From Acidobacteriota bacterium (GTDB lineage Bacteria > Acidobacteriota > Terriglobia > Bryobacterales > Bryobacteraceae), in NCBI GenBank assembly GCA_016871135.1, contig VFZQ01000007.1, forward strand, positions 1 through 23,361: DNA of 23,361 nucleotides, in the 5' to 3' direction. Below are positions 15,088 through 23,361 of the stretch, in pieces. Both the position numbers and the translations under genes were made by a program. The notes beneath the pieces are model-generated. The model made no database searches. It saw only the letters and a list, made by a program, of their open reading frames with translations, and was not told where the DNA came from. Numbering within the stretch: position 1 is the first letter of the stretch; the number at the start of each line of letters is the position of its first letter.

Positions 15088-17031
15088 TTGAACGCAAAGC
15101 TGACTGAGATCCCGCAACGCAGCGAGCCCACCGAGCGCTGGACGGTTACCGACGCAAGTGAAGGCTACGACGTCGCCGCATGGGGCAAGGGCTATTTTTC
15201 GGTTGGAGCCAACGGCCACGTCTTCGTGCATCCCACCAAGGAGCCGACCAAATCGGTTGATCTCAAGAAACTCGTCGATACCCTCGTCCTTCGCGGCATC
15301 AACCCGCCGATCTTAATCCGCTTCGGAGAAATTCTTCAAAATCGTCTCGCCGAATTGCACGGCGCCTTCCGCACCGCCATCACCGAACACAACTACAAAG
15401 GCGAATACCAGTGCGTGTTCCCGATCAAGGTGAACCAGCAGCGCCAGGTCGTCGAAGAGGTGTTCGAATACGGCCGCCCGTTTCAATTCGGCCTTGAAGC
15501 CGGCTCGAAGCCCGAGCTGCTCGCCGTCATGGCGATCGCCGACAACAACACGCCGATTCTCTGCAACGGCTTCAAGGACGACGAGTACATCGAGCTCGCC
15601 ATGATGGCCCGCAAGATCGGCCGCAACATTATTCCCGTCGTTGAAAAGTACACCGAGCTCGAACTGATTCTGAAGCACGCCGCTCGCCTCGGAGTCACGC
15701 CGGCCATCGGCATTCGCTTGAAGCTCGCCAGCCGCGGCTCGGGCCGTTGGAAGAGCTCGGGCGGCTATCGCTCGAAATTCGGCCTCACCGTCACCGAAGC
15801 GCTGCGCGCGCTGGAACTGCTGAAGTCGCTCGGCATGGGCGATTGCCTCAAGCTCATCCACTTCCACCTCGGCAGTCAGATCACCAACATCCGCCAGATC
15901 AAGGGCGCCGTGATTGAAGCCGCGCGTATCTATGTCGAACTGCGCCGAGCCGGCGCGGGCCTTGAATACGTCGACGTCGGCGGCGGTCTCGGCATCGATT
16001 ACGACGGCTCGCAAACCGACTTCGAATCCAGCGTCAACTACACGTTGCAAGAGTACGCCAACGACGTTGTCTATCACATCCAGAACGTCTGCGAAGAAGC
16101 CGAAGTACCGACGCCGAACATCATCAGCGAAAGCGGACGCGCCGTGGTGGCCTATCACAGCCTGCTCGTCTTCAACGTCCTCGGCGTTAGCGGCTTCGGC
16201 GATGAGAACGTGCCGGCCGAAGTCAACCCCGACTGGGAACAGCCGCTCGCCGATCTCTATCAGGCCATGCATTCGGTCTCCGGCAAGAATCTGCTCGAGA
16301 GTTATCACGATGCCCAAGGCGCGCTCGATTCCGCTCTGAACCTGTTCAGCCTCGGCTACCTCACGCTCGAACAGCGCAGCCTCGCCGAAAACATGTACTG
16401 GAACGTGTGCCGCCGCGTGTTGAAGGCGGCCAAGGAACTCGAATTTTTCCCCGAAGAACTCGAAGGCCTCGAGAACACGCTGTCCGATACCTACTTCTGC
16501 AACTTCTCGCTGTTTCAATCGATGCCCGATAGCTGGGCCATCAAGCAGCTCTTCCCGATCATGCCGATTCACCGGCTCAACACGCGGCCCACCCGTCACG
16601 CGGTGCTCGGCGATATCTCCTGCGACAGCGACGGTAAGATCGACCGCTTCATCGACCGCCGCGATGTGAAGAACACCCTCGCGCTGCACGGATTCTCGCC
16701 CGGCGAACCATACTACCTCGGTGCGTTTCTGCTCGGCGCCTATCAGGAAATCCTCGGCGACTTGCATAACCTGTTCGGTGACACCAACGCCGTGCACGTC
16801 ACGCTCGCTGAAAATGGCGAACCCGTGCTCGATCATGTCATCGCGGGCGATACCGTCAGCGAAGTGCTCGACTACGTCCAGTACAACTCCCGCCTTCTGA
16901 TCGAGACCTATCGCAAGGATGTTGAAGTCGCCGTGCGCGAAGGCAAACTCGGCTACGAAGAGGCTGGCCGGCTGGTCCGGTTCTACGAGGACGGCATCGG
17001 CGGCTACACGTATCTGGAATCGGTGGAATGA
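15088..17031 (+). CDS. speA: Biosynthetic arginine decarboxylase
   Basis: A 647-residue PLP enzyme that decarboxylates arginine to agmatine, the entry to putrescine and spermidine synthesis. Similarity to E. coli SpeA runs end to end. The PLP Lys is K114 in FPIKVNQ. GLEAGSKPELLAV, SGRWKSSGGYRSKFGL, HFHLGSQ (about 258-264), DVGGGLGIDYDG (about 295-306) and NFSLFQSMPDSW follow. CDSDG (512-516) and AYQEILGDLHNLFGD (551-565) complete the active sites formed at the dimer interface. TTG 15088 is used: an in-frame TAA lies two codons upstream, and no other good start precedes the conserved region. GGAGG lies twelve bases upstream. The final ATGA overlaps the metallophosphoesterase start. Confidence 0.96.
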   Translation: MNAKLTEIPQRSEPTERWTVTDASEGYDVAAWGKGYFSVGANGHVFVHPTKEPTKSVDLKKLVDTLVLRGINPPILIRFGEILQNRLAELHGAFRTAITEHNYKGEYQCVFPIKVNQQRQVVEEVFEYGRPFQFGLEAGSKPELLAVMAIADNNTPILCNGFKDDEYIELAMMARKIGRNIIPVVEKYTELELILKHAARLGVTPAIGIRLKLASRGSGRWKSSGGYRSKFGLTVTEALRALELLKSLGMGDCLKLIHFHLGSQITNIRQIKGAVIEAARIYVELRRAGAGLEYVDVGGGLGIDYDGSQTDFESSVNYTLQEYANDVVYHIQNVCEEAEVPTPNIISESGRAVVAYHSLLVFNVLGVSGFGDENVPAEVNPDWEQPLADLYQAMHSVSGKNLLESYHDAQGALDSALNLFSLGYLTLEQRSLAENMYWNVCRRVLKAAKELEFFPEELEGLENTLSDTYFCNFSLFQSMPDSWAIKQLFPIMPIHRLNTRPTRHAVLGDISCDSDGKIDRFIDRRDVKNTLALHGFSPGEPYYLGAFLLGAYQEILGDLHNLFGDTNAVHVTLAENGEPVLDHVIAGDTVSEVLDYVQYNSRLLIETYRKDVEVAVREGKLGYEEAGRLVRFYEDGIGGYTYLESVE

Positions 17032-17636
17032 AGCTCCTCGTTTTCTCCGACATCCACTCCGACAAACGCGCGCTCGAGAAGTTGATGGAGATCGACGCGG
17101 ACCTCTATGTCTGCGCGGGCGATCTGGTAACGTGGGCGCGCGGCCTGGACACGATGGCCGAGCTCATGAAGCCGCGCGCCGACAAGATGTACATGATCCC
17201 CGGCAATCATGAATCGGAGTCCGACATCGCGCGCCTGTGTGATCGGTTCGGCTTCACCAACCTCCACGGCAAATCCATCGAGGTCGCCGGCGCGCACATC
17301 GCGGCGCTCGGTTATTCGAGCCCGACGCCCTTCAACACGCCCGGCGAATACAGCGAGCAACAGATCGCCGAAAAGCTAAAGCCCTTCGCAACGCTGCAGC
17401 CGCTGGTGTTGATCTGCCACTGCCCGCCCAAGGACACCGATCTCGACGGCGTGAAACCCGGCGCCCACTTCGGCAGCGAAGCCGTGCGCGCATTCATCGA
17501 CGCCGTCGAACCCGTACGCTTCTTCTGCGGCCACATCCACGAATGCGAAGGCCGCGACGTCATGATCGGCCACACCCGCGGCGCTAACGTCGGCAAGCGC
17601 GGGTATCTGCTGGATCTACAGTTGCTCGAAGACTGA
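17028..17636 (+). CDS. Calcineurin-like metallophosphoesterase
   Basis: A 202-residue binuclear-metal phosphoesterase. All five motifs are present: D8 and H10 in FSDIHSD, GD at 31-32, GNHE at 59-62, H131 in LICHCPP and GHIH at 168-171. The compact form with few insertions resembles YfcE-like or archaeal/bacterial small phosphodiesterases. Substrate is unknown; phosphodiesters or nucleotides are possible. The start overlaps the speA stop by four bases, so it is translationally coupled to arginine decarboxylase, though no known polyamine step needs such an enzyme. No signal peptide is seen, so it is probably cytoplasmic. Confidence 0.9.
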   Translation: MKLLVFSDIHSDKRALEKLMEIDADLYVCAGDLVTWARGLDTMAELMKPRADKMYMIPGNHESESDIARLCDRFGFTNLHGKSIEVAGAHIAALGYSSPTPFNTPGEYSEQQIAEKLKPFATLQPLVLICHCPPKDTDLDGVKPGAHFGSEAVRAFIDAVEPVRFFCGHIHECEGRDVMIGHTRGANVGKRGYLLDLQLLED

Positions 17637-17740
17637 GCGGTCAGCGCATCATCCGATCAGAAGGCGAATTTAGCCGCTCCAACAACTCGGCGAAACGGCG
17701 CTAGACTGAATGGGCGGGTTCCTCATTGACTGGAGTCTAT

Positions 17741-18508
17741 ATGAAGAAGTTCCTCATCCTCGTAACTGCAATCACGGCTTTCTTAGTGCAAGGCCAGACG
17801 CCTAAACTGCGGGGCCGAAAGCCCGACAAGCTGGAAGCGCCGAAGATTGAGGCGCCAAAGATCGAGGCGCCGAAGCTGGACCCCGCCAAACTGGAGCCGC
17901 CGAAACTAGAAACGCCAAAACTAGAAACGCCGAAAGTGACTCCGCCGAAAATTGATCCGCTGTCGTTGCCCATGCCTGCCAGTTTCGATCTAAAAGAGGC
18001 ACAAGGAGGTCCGCTACGTATCCCCGTTCCAGACCCCAACAGAGTTGTGCCAAAGCCGTCCCCAGCCGTGTTGAACGAGCGGTCGACGCTGGCAAGGAAA
18101 GCCGTCATCCTAAACGACGCGAAGTGCCCAGTGCTCATCGAAGAATTAGATGCAAGTCCGGTGGGAGGCAAGGAGTGGAGTATGGTACTGAACGGTCAGA
18201 TCCGAACGCGCTCCGCCATCACCGCCGCCGATGTTCGCCTCGCCAGCTTTGATCTCTTCGGGAACCACATTTCGACGCAGCAGAAGTTGCTGATCGAAGA
18301 CATCGGGCAGGATGACCTGGCCTTGCTCACCGGCCCGATCGGGAGCATGTCCGAGAAAGAAGTAAAGGTGTTGCAGACAACCTTTGCGTTTGTGGCGCAG
18401 GTGCGGCTGGCCAACGGAAGTGTTTGGAAGTACGATCCGCTCGATGTGGCGAGGGCGCTCTACAAACTTCAAATTCGAGTCGACCCCAGCCGCCTAGAGG
18501 CCAAATAA
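17741..18508 (+). CDS. Exported hypothetical protein with K-[LIV]-x-x-P pentapeptide repeat
   Basis: A 255-residue protein not recognised as a named family. It begins with a signal peptide (MKKFLILVTAITAFLVQGQ, cleavage probably near 17-19). Nine tandem K-[LIV]-x-x-P units follow at about residues 30-74, an extended, charged, proline-rich arm. A Pro-rich linker leads to a C-terminal domain of roughly 135 residues with mixed strands (KEWSMVLNGQIRTRS, LASFDLFGNHIS, TTFAFVAQVRLANGSVWKYD). That domain looks like a small Ig-like or FxLYD-like extracellular module, a guess by eye. ATG 17741 is preferred over TTG 17726 because it starts the signal peptide and has GGAG five bases upstream. It precedes a TonB-dependent receptor, but 87 bases separate them. 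Confidence 0.72.
   Translation: MKKFLILVTAITAFLVQGQTPKLRGRKPDKLEAPKIEAPKIEAPKLDPAKLEPPKLETPKLETPKVTPPKIDPLSLPMPASFDLKEAQGGPLRIPVPDPNRVVPKPSPAVLNERSTLARKAVILNDAKCPVLIEELDASPVGGKEWSMVLNGQIRTRSAITAADVRLASFDLFGNHISTQQKLLIEDIGQDDLALLTGPIGSMSEKEVKVLQTTFAFVAQVRLANGSVWKYDPLDVARALYKLQIRVDPSRLEAK
17828..17959 (+). repeat. Coding tandem 15-bp repeat (pentapeptide K-[LIV]-x-x-P)
   Basis: About nine imperfect 15-base units encode Lys-Leu/Ile-Glu-Ala/Thr-Pro-type pentapeptides. Two neighbouring units share the identical stretch AAACTAGAAACGCC, and the nearby GAGGCGCC units also repeat, so recent unit duplication is likely. The use of CTA and AAA codons here is unlike the GC-rich neighbours. The number of units could vary between strains. 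Confidence 0.75.
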
Positions 18509-18595
18509 CAGTAGCGCGGCAATCTGCACGGCTCCAAAACAGCGGCCTGCATCTACGAATAAAACCGTTTCTTCCAGGTGCGATATTGGAACTAC

Positions 18596-21500
18596 ATGGA
18601 TAGTTTCATTATGAAACCGGTACTCTTTGTTCTGGCGCTCGGGTGCGCGATGGCACAGACAATTTCGGGGTCGCTGGAAGGACACGTCATCGACCCCAGC
18701 GGCGCTGCGATCACCGGCGCGAAAGTGATCGTCTCCTCGGGCGAGACCGGGCTGCGCCGGGAACTCGTGACCAATGAAAACGGCTACTTCCTGATGACGT
18801 TCCTGCCGCTGGGCGAGTACGCGGTGACCGCGGAGGCGGGCGGCTTCGGCGCGGTGCAGCGCAATGCGCGCGTGGACCTGGGCGCAACGCGCGTGGTCGA
18901 CTTCAAACTGCAACCCGCAACGGTGTCGACGCAGGTAACGGTCGAGGCCGACGCGTCGTTGATCGAGATGGCGCGGGGCGAGCAGAAAGGATCACTCGAC
19001 GAACGCACGATCGAAGACCGCCCGATGTCGTCGCGTAACATGCTGTCGTTGGTTGAGATGCTGGCTGGCTTTCAAAGCTCCGGCGGATATTCGGGCGTGA
19101 ATAATCCAACGTTGTCGACCGGATCGTATGTGTCGTTCAACGGCACCGGCACGCGGTCGGCGTCGTTCCAGATCGACGGCGTCGGCAACGACGATTCGTC
19201 GGAGGGGATGTCGCGGCAGAACGTGAACATCTCGTCGATCAAGGAGTTCGTCGTGTTGACGAATGCGTTCTCGGCCGAGTTCGGGCGCGGCGCGTCCGCC
19301 GTGCTCGTGCAGACGAAATCGGGCACGAACAAGATCCACGGCGACGCCTACGAATTCTTGCAGAACCAGGTCCTGAACTCCAACGGGTACTTCAACAATA
19401 CGGCCGGATCCAAGGCGGATGGCTCGCCGAACATTCCGCGCGCGCCGTATCGACGCAATCAGTTCGGCTATACGGTGGGTGCGCCGATCGTCAAAAACAA
19501 GCTGTTTCTGTTTCACGCCTTCGAGCGGACCGAACAGCGCGCGCACGCGACCACGACGCGCTGGGTCTTTCCCGCCGGCACGCGCATTCAAGTTGGCGAT
19601 TGCCGCACATGTTTGAATCCGGAGGAGCATCCGGCGCTCGAAGCCGATCGCGCCACGCTGCAAGGCATTCTTGATCGCTTCCCGAAAGAGGGGCCGAACA
19701 ACACCGCGTTCTGCGCGAACTGTTTCACCAAACAGATCGCGAACAATTTCCCCGATCAGGACTATTCGGGCAAGCTCGATTGGGTGCGATCGCCGCGCGA
19801 TTTGTACGCACTGCGTTACCAGTACAGCCGGCAAAAACGCCGGCCGGGCGAGTTGATCCCCGGCGAGGCGGCCGTGCAAAACAACAAGCAGCAAAACGTC
19901 GGCTTTACGGCGACGCAGCTATTCTCGGCGCGCACGTCGGGTGAGTTCCGCTTAGGCCTCGGACTGCGCACGACGCTTGTCGACATCTCCGGCGGCAATC
20001 AGACGCCGATCGTGCGCATCGCCAATCCCAGCGCGTTCACCACGACGACGCTCGGCTCCGCCGGCGCGTTCCCAATCAACCGCTGGCAGACCGATTATCA
20101 GTTCAATTACAACCTCTCCCACATCCGCGGCAAGCATTCGCTGCGCATGGGCGTGGACCTTCGCCGCCAGAAGCTCGACGATTTGGCCGACAACAATTCG
20201 CGCGGCTTCTACAATTTTGCGGCCGTCGGCATTCGCGGCACGCCGACGTTCTACGAAGGCTGGGAGAACTTCCTGCGCGGGTTCGTCAGCAGCTATCAGA
20301 AGGGATACGGCAACTTCTTCACGGCAAACCGCATGGGCGAGTTGAATCAGTATTTTCAGGACGACTGGAAGCTGCGGCCGAATCTGACGTTGAACCTGGG
20401 CTATCGATACGAATACGTGCGGCGGCCGATCGAGATCAACAATCGCGTCAACTACAACTACGGGCATTTTACCGCCGGCCACGAGCCGCGGTTTGGTTTT
20501 GCGTGGACGCCGCGCGGCGCCGATGGCTGGCTGCGCCGCGTGACGGGCGGGCCGGATCGGCTGTCGGTGCGCGGCGGCTTCGGGCTCTTCCATTCGCGGA
20601 TCTTTCAGAGCGTGTTCTCCCAAAGCGGGGCGTCCTTGCGCAGTCAACCGCCTTTTGGAATTTTGCGCGCGTTCGACAGCGGGTTCGACGTGGCCGATCC
20701 GTCGCGCGGCTATGTCTATTCGATCGACAACTTCAATCCGCGCGGGCTGTCGATCGCGCGCATCGCCCCGAACCTGGGCATGCCAAATATCCAGCAGTAC
20801 AATTTCACGATCGATAGGGTCATTACGCAAGACATCGTCTTGTCGCTCGGCTACACGCGCACGCGGGCCATTGGCAACCTGTTGAATGGGATTCAAAATC
20901 GCGCCCGTTTTCCAACGCTCGGCTCCGACGGAATCATGTACGACAAAATCTGGCCCGACCTAGGTGCGACCAATCCCCCGCCCGGCTACATTTCATTGGC
21001 GCAGCCGAGGACGCAATTGCGCCGGCCTGATCCGCAGTACTCCTCGATCTTTTACGTTCACAACGCGTCGTGGAGCTACTACAACGCCATGCGAATGACA
21101 CTGCGCCAACGCTACAAGAAAGGGCTGCATTGGATGGTGAACTATTCGTGGTCGAAGACCATCGATACCGGCACCGACGTCACGCAGGGCAACACGCTGA
21201 CCGAGTTCGATTCGGCCCGGTCTCTACGGGGGCTGAGCGATCTTCATCAGGCGCATCGCATCAACATCAACTACGCGTACCAGCTGCCGTTCTTCGCCAA
21301 GAACCGGTTCATCGGCGGATGGACGATCTCGGGCAATCACACCTATGCGACGGGAAATCCGTTCACGGTGACGGCGGGTTATGACGTGAACGCGGATGGC
21401 GTCCTCAACGACCGCCCGATTCTACTGAATCAAGCACTGTACGGAATCTCGATCGACAACGCGCGCGTGAATCCCGCCACGGGCCGGCAGTTCAGCGAGG

Positions 21501-21865
21501 AAGCGTTTCCGTTGAGCGGCTTTTTCCCGACGCTTGCCAACACGGTCTCGCAGCGGCCGTTCGATCCAGGCGGATCGGGCAAGGACTCCCTCGGCCGAAA
21601 CACGTTCTTCGGTTCGGGCATTCGGAATTGGGATCTCGGCGTCTACAAAAACTTCCGCTTGCTCCGCGAATCGCACAAACTACAATTCCGCGCGGAAATG
21701 TACAACCTCATGAACACCCCGAAGTTCGGCCTGCCGGTGCGCAACACGCTCAGTCCAACATTCGGACGCATCGCCGGGACATTCAACAACTTCAATTTTG
21801 TTGGAGCGTCGCGGTTGGATGACACCGCGCGAATGGTGCAGCTATCGTTGCGGTTGGTGTTCTGA
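18596..21865 (+). CDS. TonB-dependent receptor with N-terminal carboxypeptidase-regulatory-like domain (Oar-like)
   Basis: A 1089-residue outer-membrane protein. A signal peptide (KPVLFVLALGCAMAQ) is followed by a CarboxypepD_reg-like beta-sandwich at about 24-105 (GHVIDPSGAAITGAKVIV, NENGYFLMTFLPLGEYAVTAEA). A plug domain spans about 120-235 (SFQIDGVGNDDSSEGM, IKEFVVLTNAFSAEFGRGASA). A long 22-strand-type barrel with many aromatic, alternating strands ends in LSLRLVF, with the terminal Phe typical of BAM-inserted proteins. This is the Oar-like type expanded in Acidobacteria, generally thought to import oligosaccharides or other large substrates. Start: ATG 18596, with TTGGA five bases upstream, is chosen over GTG 18578 and ATG 18611. 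No substrate-specific neighbour was found. Confidence 0.92.
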   Translation: MDSFIMKPVLFVLALGCAMAQTISGSLEGHVIDPSGAAITGAKVIVSSGETGLRRELVTNENGYFLMTFLPLGEYAVTAEAGGFGAVQRNARVDLGATRVVDFKLQPATVSTQVTVEADASLIEMARGEQKGSLDERTIEDRPMSSRNMLSLVEMLAGFQSSGGYSGVNNPTLSTGSYVSFNGTGTRSASFQIDGVGNDDSSEGMSRQNVNISSIKEFVVLTNAFSAEFGRGASAVLVQTKSGTNKIHGDAYEFLQNQVLNSNGYFNNTAGSKADGSPNIPRAPYRRNQFGYTVGAPIVKNKLFLFHAFERTEQRAHATTTRWVFPAGTRIQVGDCRTCLNPEEHPALEADRATLQGILDRFPKEGPNNTAFCANCFTKQIANNFPDQDYSGKLDWVRSPRDLYALRYQYSRQKRRPGELIPGEAAVQNNKQQNVGFTATQLFSARTSGEFRLGLGLRTTLVDISGGNQTPIVRIANPSAFTTTTLGSAGAFPINRWQTDYQFNYNLSHIRGKHSLRMGVDLRRQKLDDLADNNSRGFYNFAAVGIRGTPTFYEGWENFLRGFVSSYQKGYGNFFTANRMGELNQYFQDDWKLRPNLTLNLGYRYEYVRRPIEINNRVNYNYGHFTAGHEPRFGFAWTPRGADGWLRRVTGGPDRLSVRGGFGLFHSRIFQSVFSQSGASLRSQPPFGILRAFDSGFDVADPSRGYVYSIDNFNPRGLSIARIAPNLGMPNIQQYNFTIDRVITQDIVLSLGYTRTRAIGNLLNGIQNRARFPTLGSDGIMYDKIWPDLGATNPPPGYISLAQPRTQLRRPDPQYSSIFYVHNASWSYYNAMRMTLRQRYKKGLHWMVNYSWSKTIDTGTDVTQGNTLTEFDSARSLRGLSDLHQAHRININYAYQLPFFAKNRFIGGWTISGNHTYATGNPFTVTAGYDVNADGVLNDRPILLNQALYGISIDNARVNPATGRQFSEEAFPLSGFFPTLANTVSQRPFDPGGSGKDSLGRNTFFGSGIRNWDLGVYKNFRLLRESHKLQFRAEMYNLMNTPKFGLPVRNTLSPTFGRIAGTFNNFNFVGASRLDDTARMVQLSLRLVF

Positions 21866-21921
21866 CGGTAGTGGCTCCACGAACGACTGATTCGTTGAAA
21901 AGCCTGCCCCGCCCGTCGCGC

Positions 21922-21927
21922 TAAAAT
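21922..21927 (+). promoter_or_regulatory. Possible -10 element of prfB (leaderless arrangement)
   Basis: TAAAAT ends six bases before the prfB ATG at 21934, the spacing expected if transcription starts at or next to the A of the start codon. No Shine-Dalgarno sequence lies between. A TTGAAA is present at 21895-21900, but at 21 bases it is too far for a standard -35 partner. Confidence 0.35.
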
Positions 21928-21933
21928 AGACCG

Positions 21934-23065
21934 ATGACGTTAGACGAGTTGGAAAGAGAGTACACGCCGCTCCGCCAGCAGGCCATCGCTGTGCGGAGCT
22001 ATCTTTGACGCCCCTCAAAAACTGGCCGAACTGGCCAAAACCGAGGACCTGATCGCCTCGCCCAACTTCTGGAACGAACAAGAGCGCTCGCAAAAAGTCA
22101 TGCAGGACCGCAAGCGCCTCGAGAAGTCCATCGGCGATGACGCCGAAGTGAAAGGCATGATCGAAGAAGTCGACACGCTCTTTGAACTAGGCCGCGAAGG
22201 CGAAGCCGTCAACGGCGACCTCGAAACCACGCTGAAGAAGTTAACCGCGCGCCTCGAAGTGCTGGAAACGGCGATGCTCCTCTCCGGCGAAAACGACGCC
22301 AAGTCCGCCATCGTCACCATCCACCCCGGCGCCGGCGGCACCGAAAGCCAGGACTGGGCCGAAATGTTGCTCCGCATGTTCCTCCGCTGGTGTGAGCGCA
22401 ACAACTACCAGGCCAGCATCACCGATCGCCTCGAAGGCGAAGGCGCGGGCATCAAGTCGGCCACCATCGAAGTCGACGGCGAAAACGCCTACGGCATGTT
22501 GCAAAGCGAAATCGGCGTGCACCGCCTCGTCCGCATCTCGCCCTTCGACGCCAACGCGCGCCGCCACACGTCGTTCGCATCGGTCTTCGTCATTCCGCAG
22601 ATCGACGACGACGTCAACATCGACATCAAGCCCGAAGATCTGAAGATCGACGTCTTCCGCGCCTCGGGCGCCGGCGGACAGCACGTCAACCGCACCGAAT
22701 CCGCCGTCCGCTTCACCCACCTGCCCACCGGCATCGTCGTGCAGTGCCAGACCGAACGTTCGCAGCACAAAAACCGCGCCAGCGCGATGAAACAAATGCG
22801 TGCGAAATTGTTCGAACACGAAATGAACAAGCGCCGCGCGGAAGAGAAGAAGCTCGAAGACACAAAGCTCGAAATCAACTTCGGCAGCCAGATTCGCAGC
22901 TACGTGCTCGCCCCCTACCGCATGATCAAGGACCATCGCACCAAGAAGTCGGTCGGCGATGTGGACCGCGTGCTTGACGGCGACCTCAGCGAGTTCATGC
23001 ACGCCTTCCTGGTCTTCAAGAAGACCGGCAAAATCGCGGGCGACGACAAGGACCTTGACGACTAA
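21934..23065 (+). CDS. prfB: Peptide chain release factor 2, with programmed +1 frameshift
   Basis: RF2 reads UGA and UAA stop codons and releases the finished peptide. The first 24 codons from ATG 21934 (MTLDELEREY to VRSYL) end at an in-frame TGA (22006-22008). Reading resumes in the +1 frame as DAPQKLAELAK from 22007, giving 376 residues in total. The slippery context is TAT CTT TGA C, identical to E. coli prfB, preceded by the Shine-Dalgarno-like GGAG. The codon-recognition tripeptide SPF is at 202-204 and the catalytic GGQ at 247-249, near the E. coli positions. An ORF starting at 22100 is only the tail of the zero-slip artefact. The 3' end overlaps the following threonylcarbamoyl-AMP synthase gene by 11 bases. 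Confidence 0.96.
21991..22009 (+). promoter_or_regulatory. prfB: prfB programmed +1 frameshift site
   Basis: The elements are GGAG (21995-21998), a four-base spacer CTAT, the slip codon CTT (22003-22005), the stop TGA (22006-22008) and C as the next base. Low RF2 slows termination at this weak TGAC, peptidyl-tRNA slips from CUU to UUU, and full-length RF2 is made; that is known biology of prfB. The SD-like stretch is shorter and one base farther away than the AGGGGG of E. coli. Confidence 0.93.
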
Positions 23066-23361
23066 TTCGCAACTCGAAGAAGCGGCGGCAATCCTGCGCC
23101 GAGGCGGGCTGGTCGCGTTCCCGACCGAGACGGTCTACGGCCTCGGCGCCAACGCGCTCGACGAGGACGCGGTCCGCCGCATCTACGCCGCCAAGGGCCG
23201 GCCGTCGACGTCGCCATTAATCGTGCACATCGCCGGCGCGGCGATGGGCAAGCGCGTCGCGCGCGAGTGGCCGGAAACCGCCGCGATCTTAACCAACCGC
23301 TTCTGGCCCGGCCCGCTCACCCTCGTCCTGCCGAAACAAAAACGCGTCCCCGCCATCGTCA
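23055..23361 (+). CDS. tsaC: L-threonylcarbamoyladenylate synthase (Sua5/YrdC/YwlC), 3' truncated by window edge
   Basis: The first 102 residues of a YrdC-domain enzyme that makes threonylcarbamoyl-AMP from threonine, bicarbonate and ATP for the t6A37 tRNA modification. Motifs are GGLVAFPTETVYGLGANA and the hallmark AKGRPSTSPLIVHI, followed by RFWPGPLTLVLP. The TTG at 23055 is the likely start, overlapping the prfB end by 11 bases, with AAGGA close upstream. It therefore probably shares a transcript with prfB, both genes serving translation. The missing C-terminus leaves it open whether this is the short (TsaC/YrdC) or long (Sua5/YwlC) form. Confidence 0.92.
   Translation, partial: MTTNSQLEEAAAILRRGGLVAFPTETVYGLGANALDEDAVRRIYAAKGRPSTSPLIVHIAGAAMGKRVAREWPETAAILTNRFWPGPLTLVLPKQKRVPAIV

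Noticed and set aside
15313..16836. 507-codon open frame on the minus strand opposite speA
   Set aside because: Its composition (Val/Ala/Glu/His-rich with no motif) is the mirror of a GC-rich gene, while the plus strand is an unmistakable arginine decarboxylase.
21879..21895. ACGAA/TTCGT hairpin after the TonB-dependent receptor gene as a terminator
   Set aside because: A five-base-pair AT-containing stem with no T run; too weak to call.
22100..23065. prfB beginning at ATG 22100
   Set aside because: This would drop the first RF2 helices. The upstream 24-codon frame plus the CTT TGA C slip site shows that the gene starts at 21934.

Overview
The window is GC-rich, tightly packed bacterial DNA. 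It most resembles a soil acidobacterium of the Bryobacter/Solibacter type. The reasons are an Oar-like TonB-dependent receptor with an N-terminal carboxypeptidase-regulatory-like domain, a membrane-anchored HTH/PD40-propeller protein, many TTG starts and frequent 4-base start/stop overlaps. This placement is inferred from gene content; no rRNA, tRNA, CRISPR array or intact mobile element was seen, and no gene-free stretch exceeds about 300 bases.

Bases 1-4206 (+) are one operon-like run: the end of a Gfo/Idh/MocA oxidoreductase, then hddA, hddC, gmhA, gmhB and a transaldolase-family gene, mostly overlapping or nearly touching. Together they encode the route from sedoheptulose 7-phosphate to a nucleotide-activated D-glycero-D-manno-heptose for surface glycans. 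The transaldolase could supply the sedoheptulose 7-phosphate. Bases 4350-5872 (-) are an AbiEi/AbiEii (type IV) toxin-antitoxin pair. Its promoter lies inside a nested inverted repeat, and its toxin carries Gly in place of a motif I Asp.

Bases 6053-8004 (-) hold an HTH/TM/PD40 protein broken by a single-base frameshift. It is divergent from a TPR protein (8126-8875, +), with a near-perfect 22-bp palindrome between them. Bases 8872-12653 (-) are a molybdenum hydroxylase operon (FAD, 2Fe-2S and Mo subunits) ending in a MoaD/ThiS-like protein whose C-terminus is GG plus two residues. A small TfoX-N protein (12698-13024, +) stands between this and an SDR dehydrogenase/MFS transporter pair (13028-15022, -).

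Bases 15088-17636 (+) encode biosynthetic arginine decarboxylase (speA) coupled by ATGA to a small metallophosphoesterase. Next come an exported protein with a K-[LIV]-x-x-P pentapeptide repeat, a large TonB-dependent outer-membrane receptor, and prfB with its programmed +1 frameshift. The window ends in a truncated threonylcarbamoyl-AMP synthase gene (tsaC/ywlC type).

The points most worth a second look are the heptose operon with its transaldolase, the AbiE operator and toxin lesion, the divergent palindrome, the GG-NG tail of the MoaD-like protein, and the possibly leaderless prfB.
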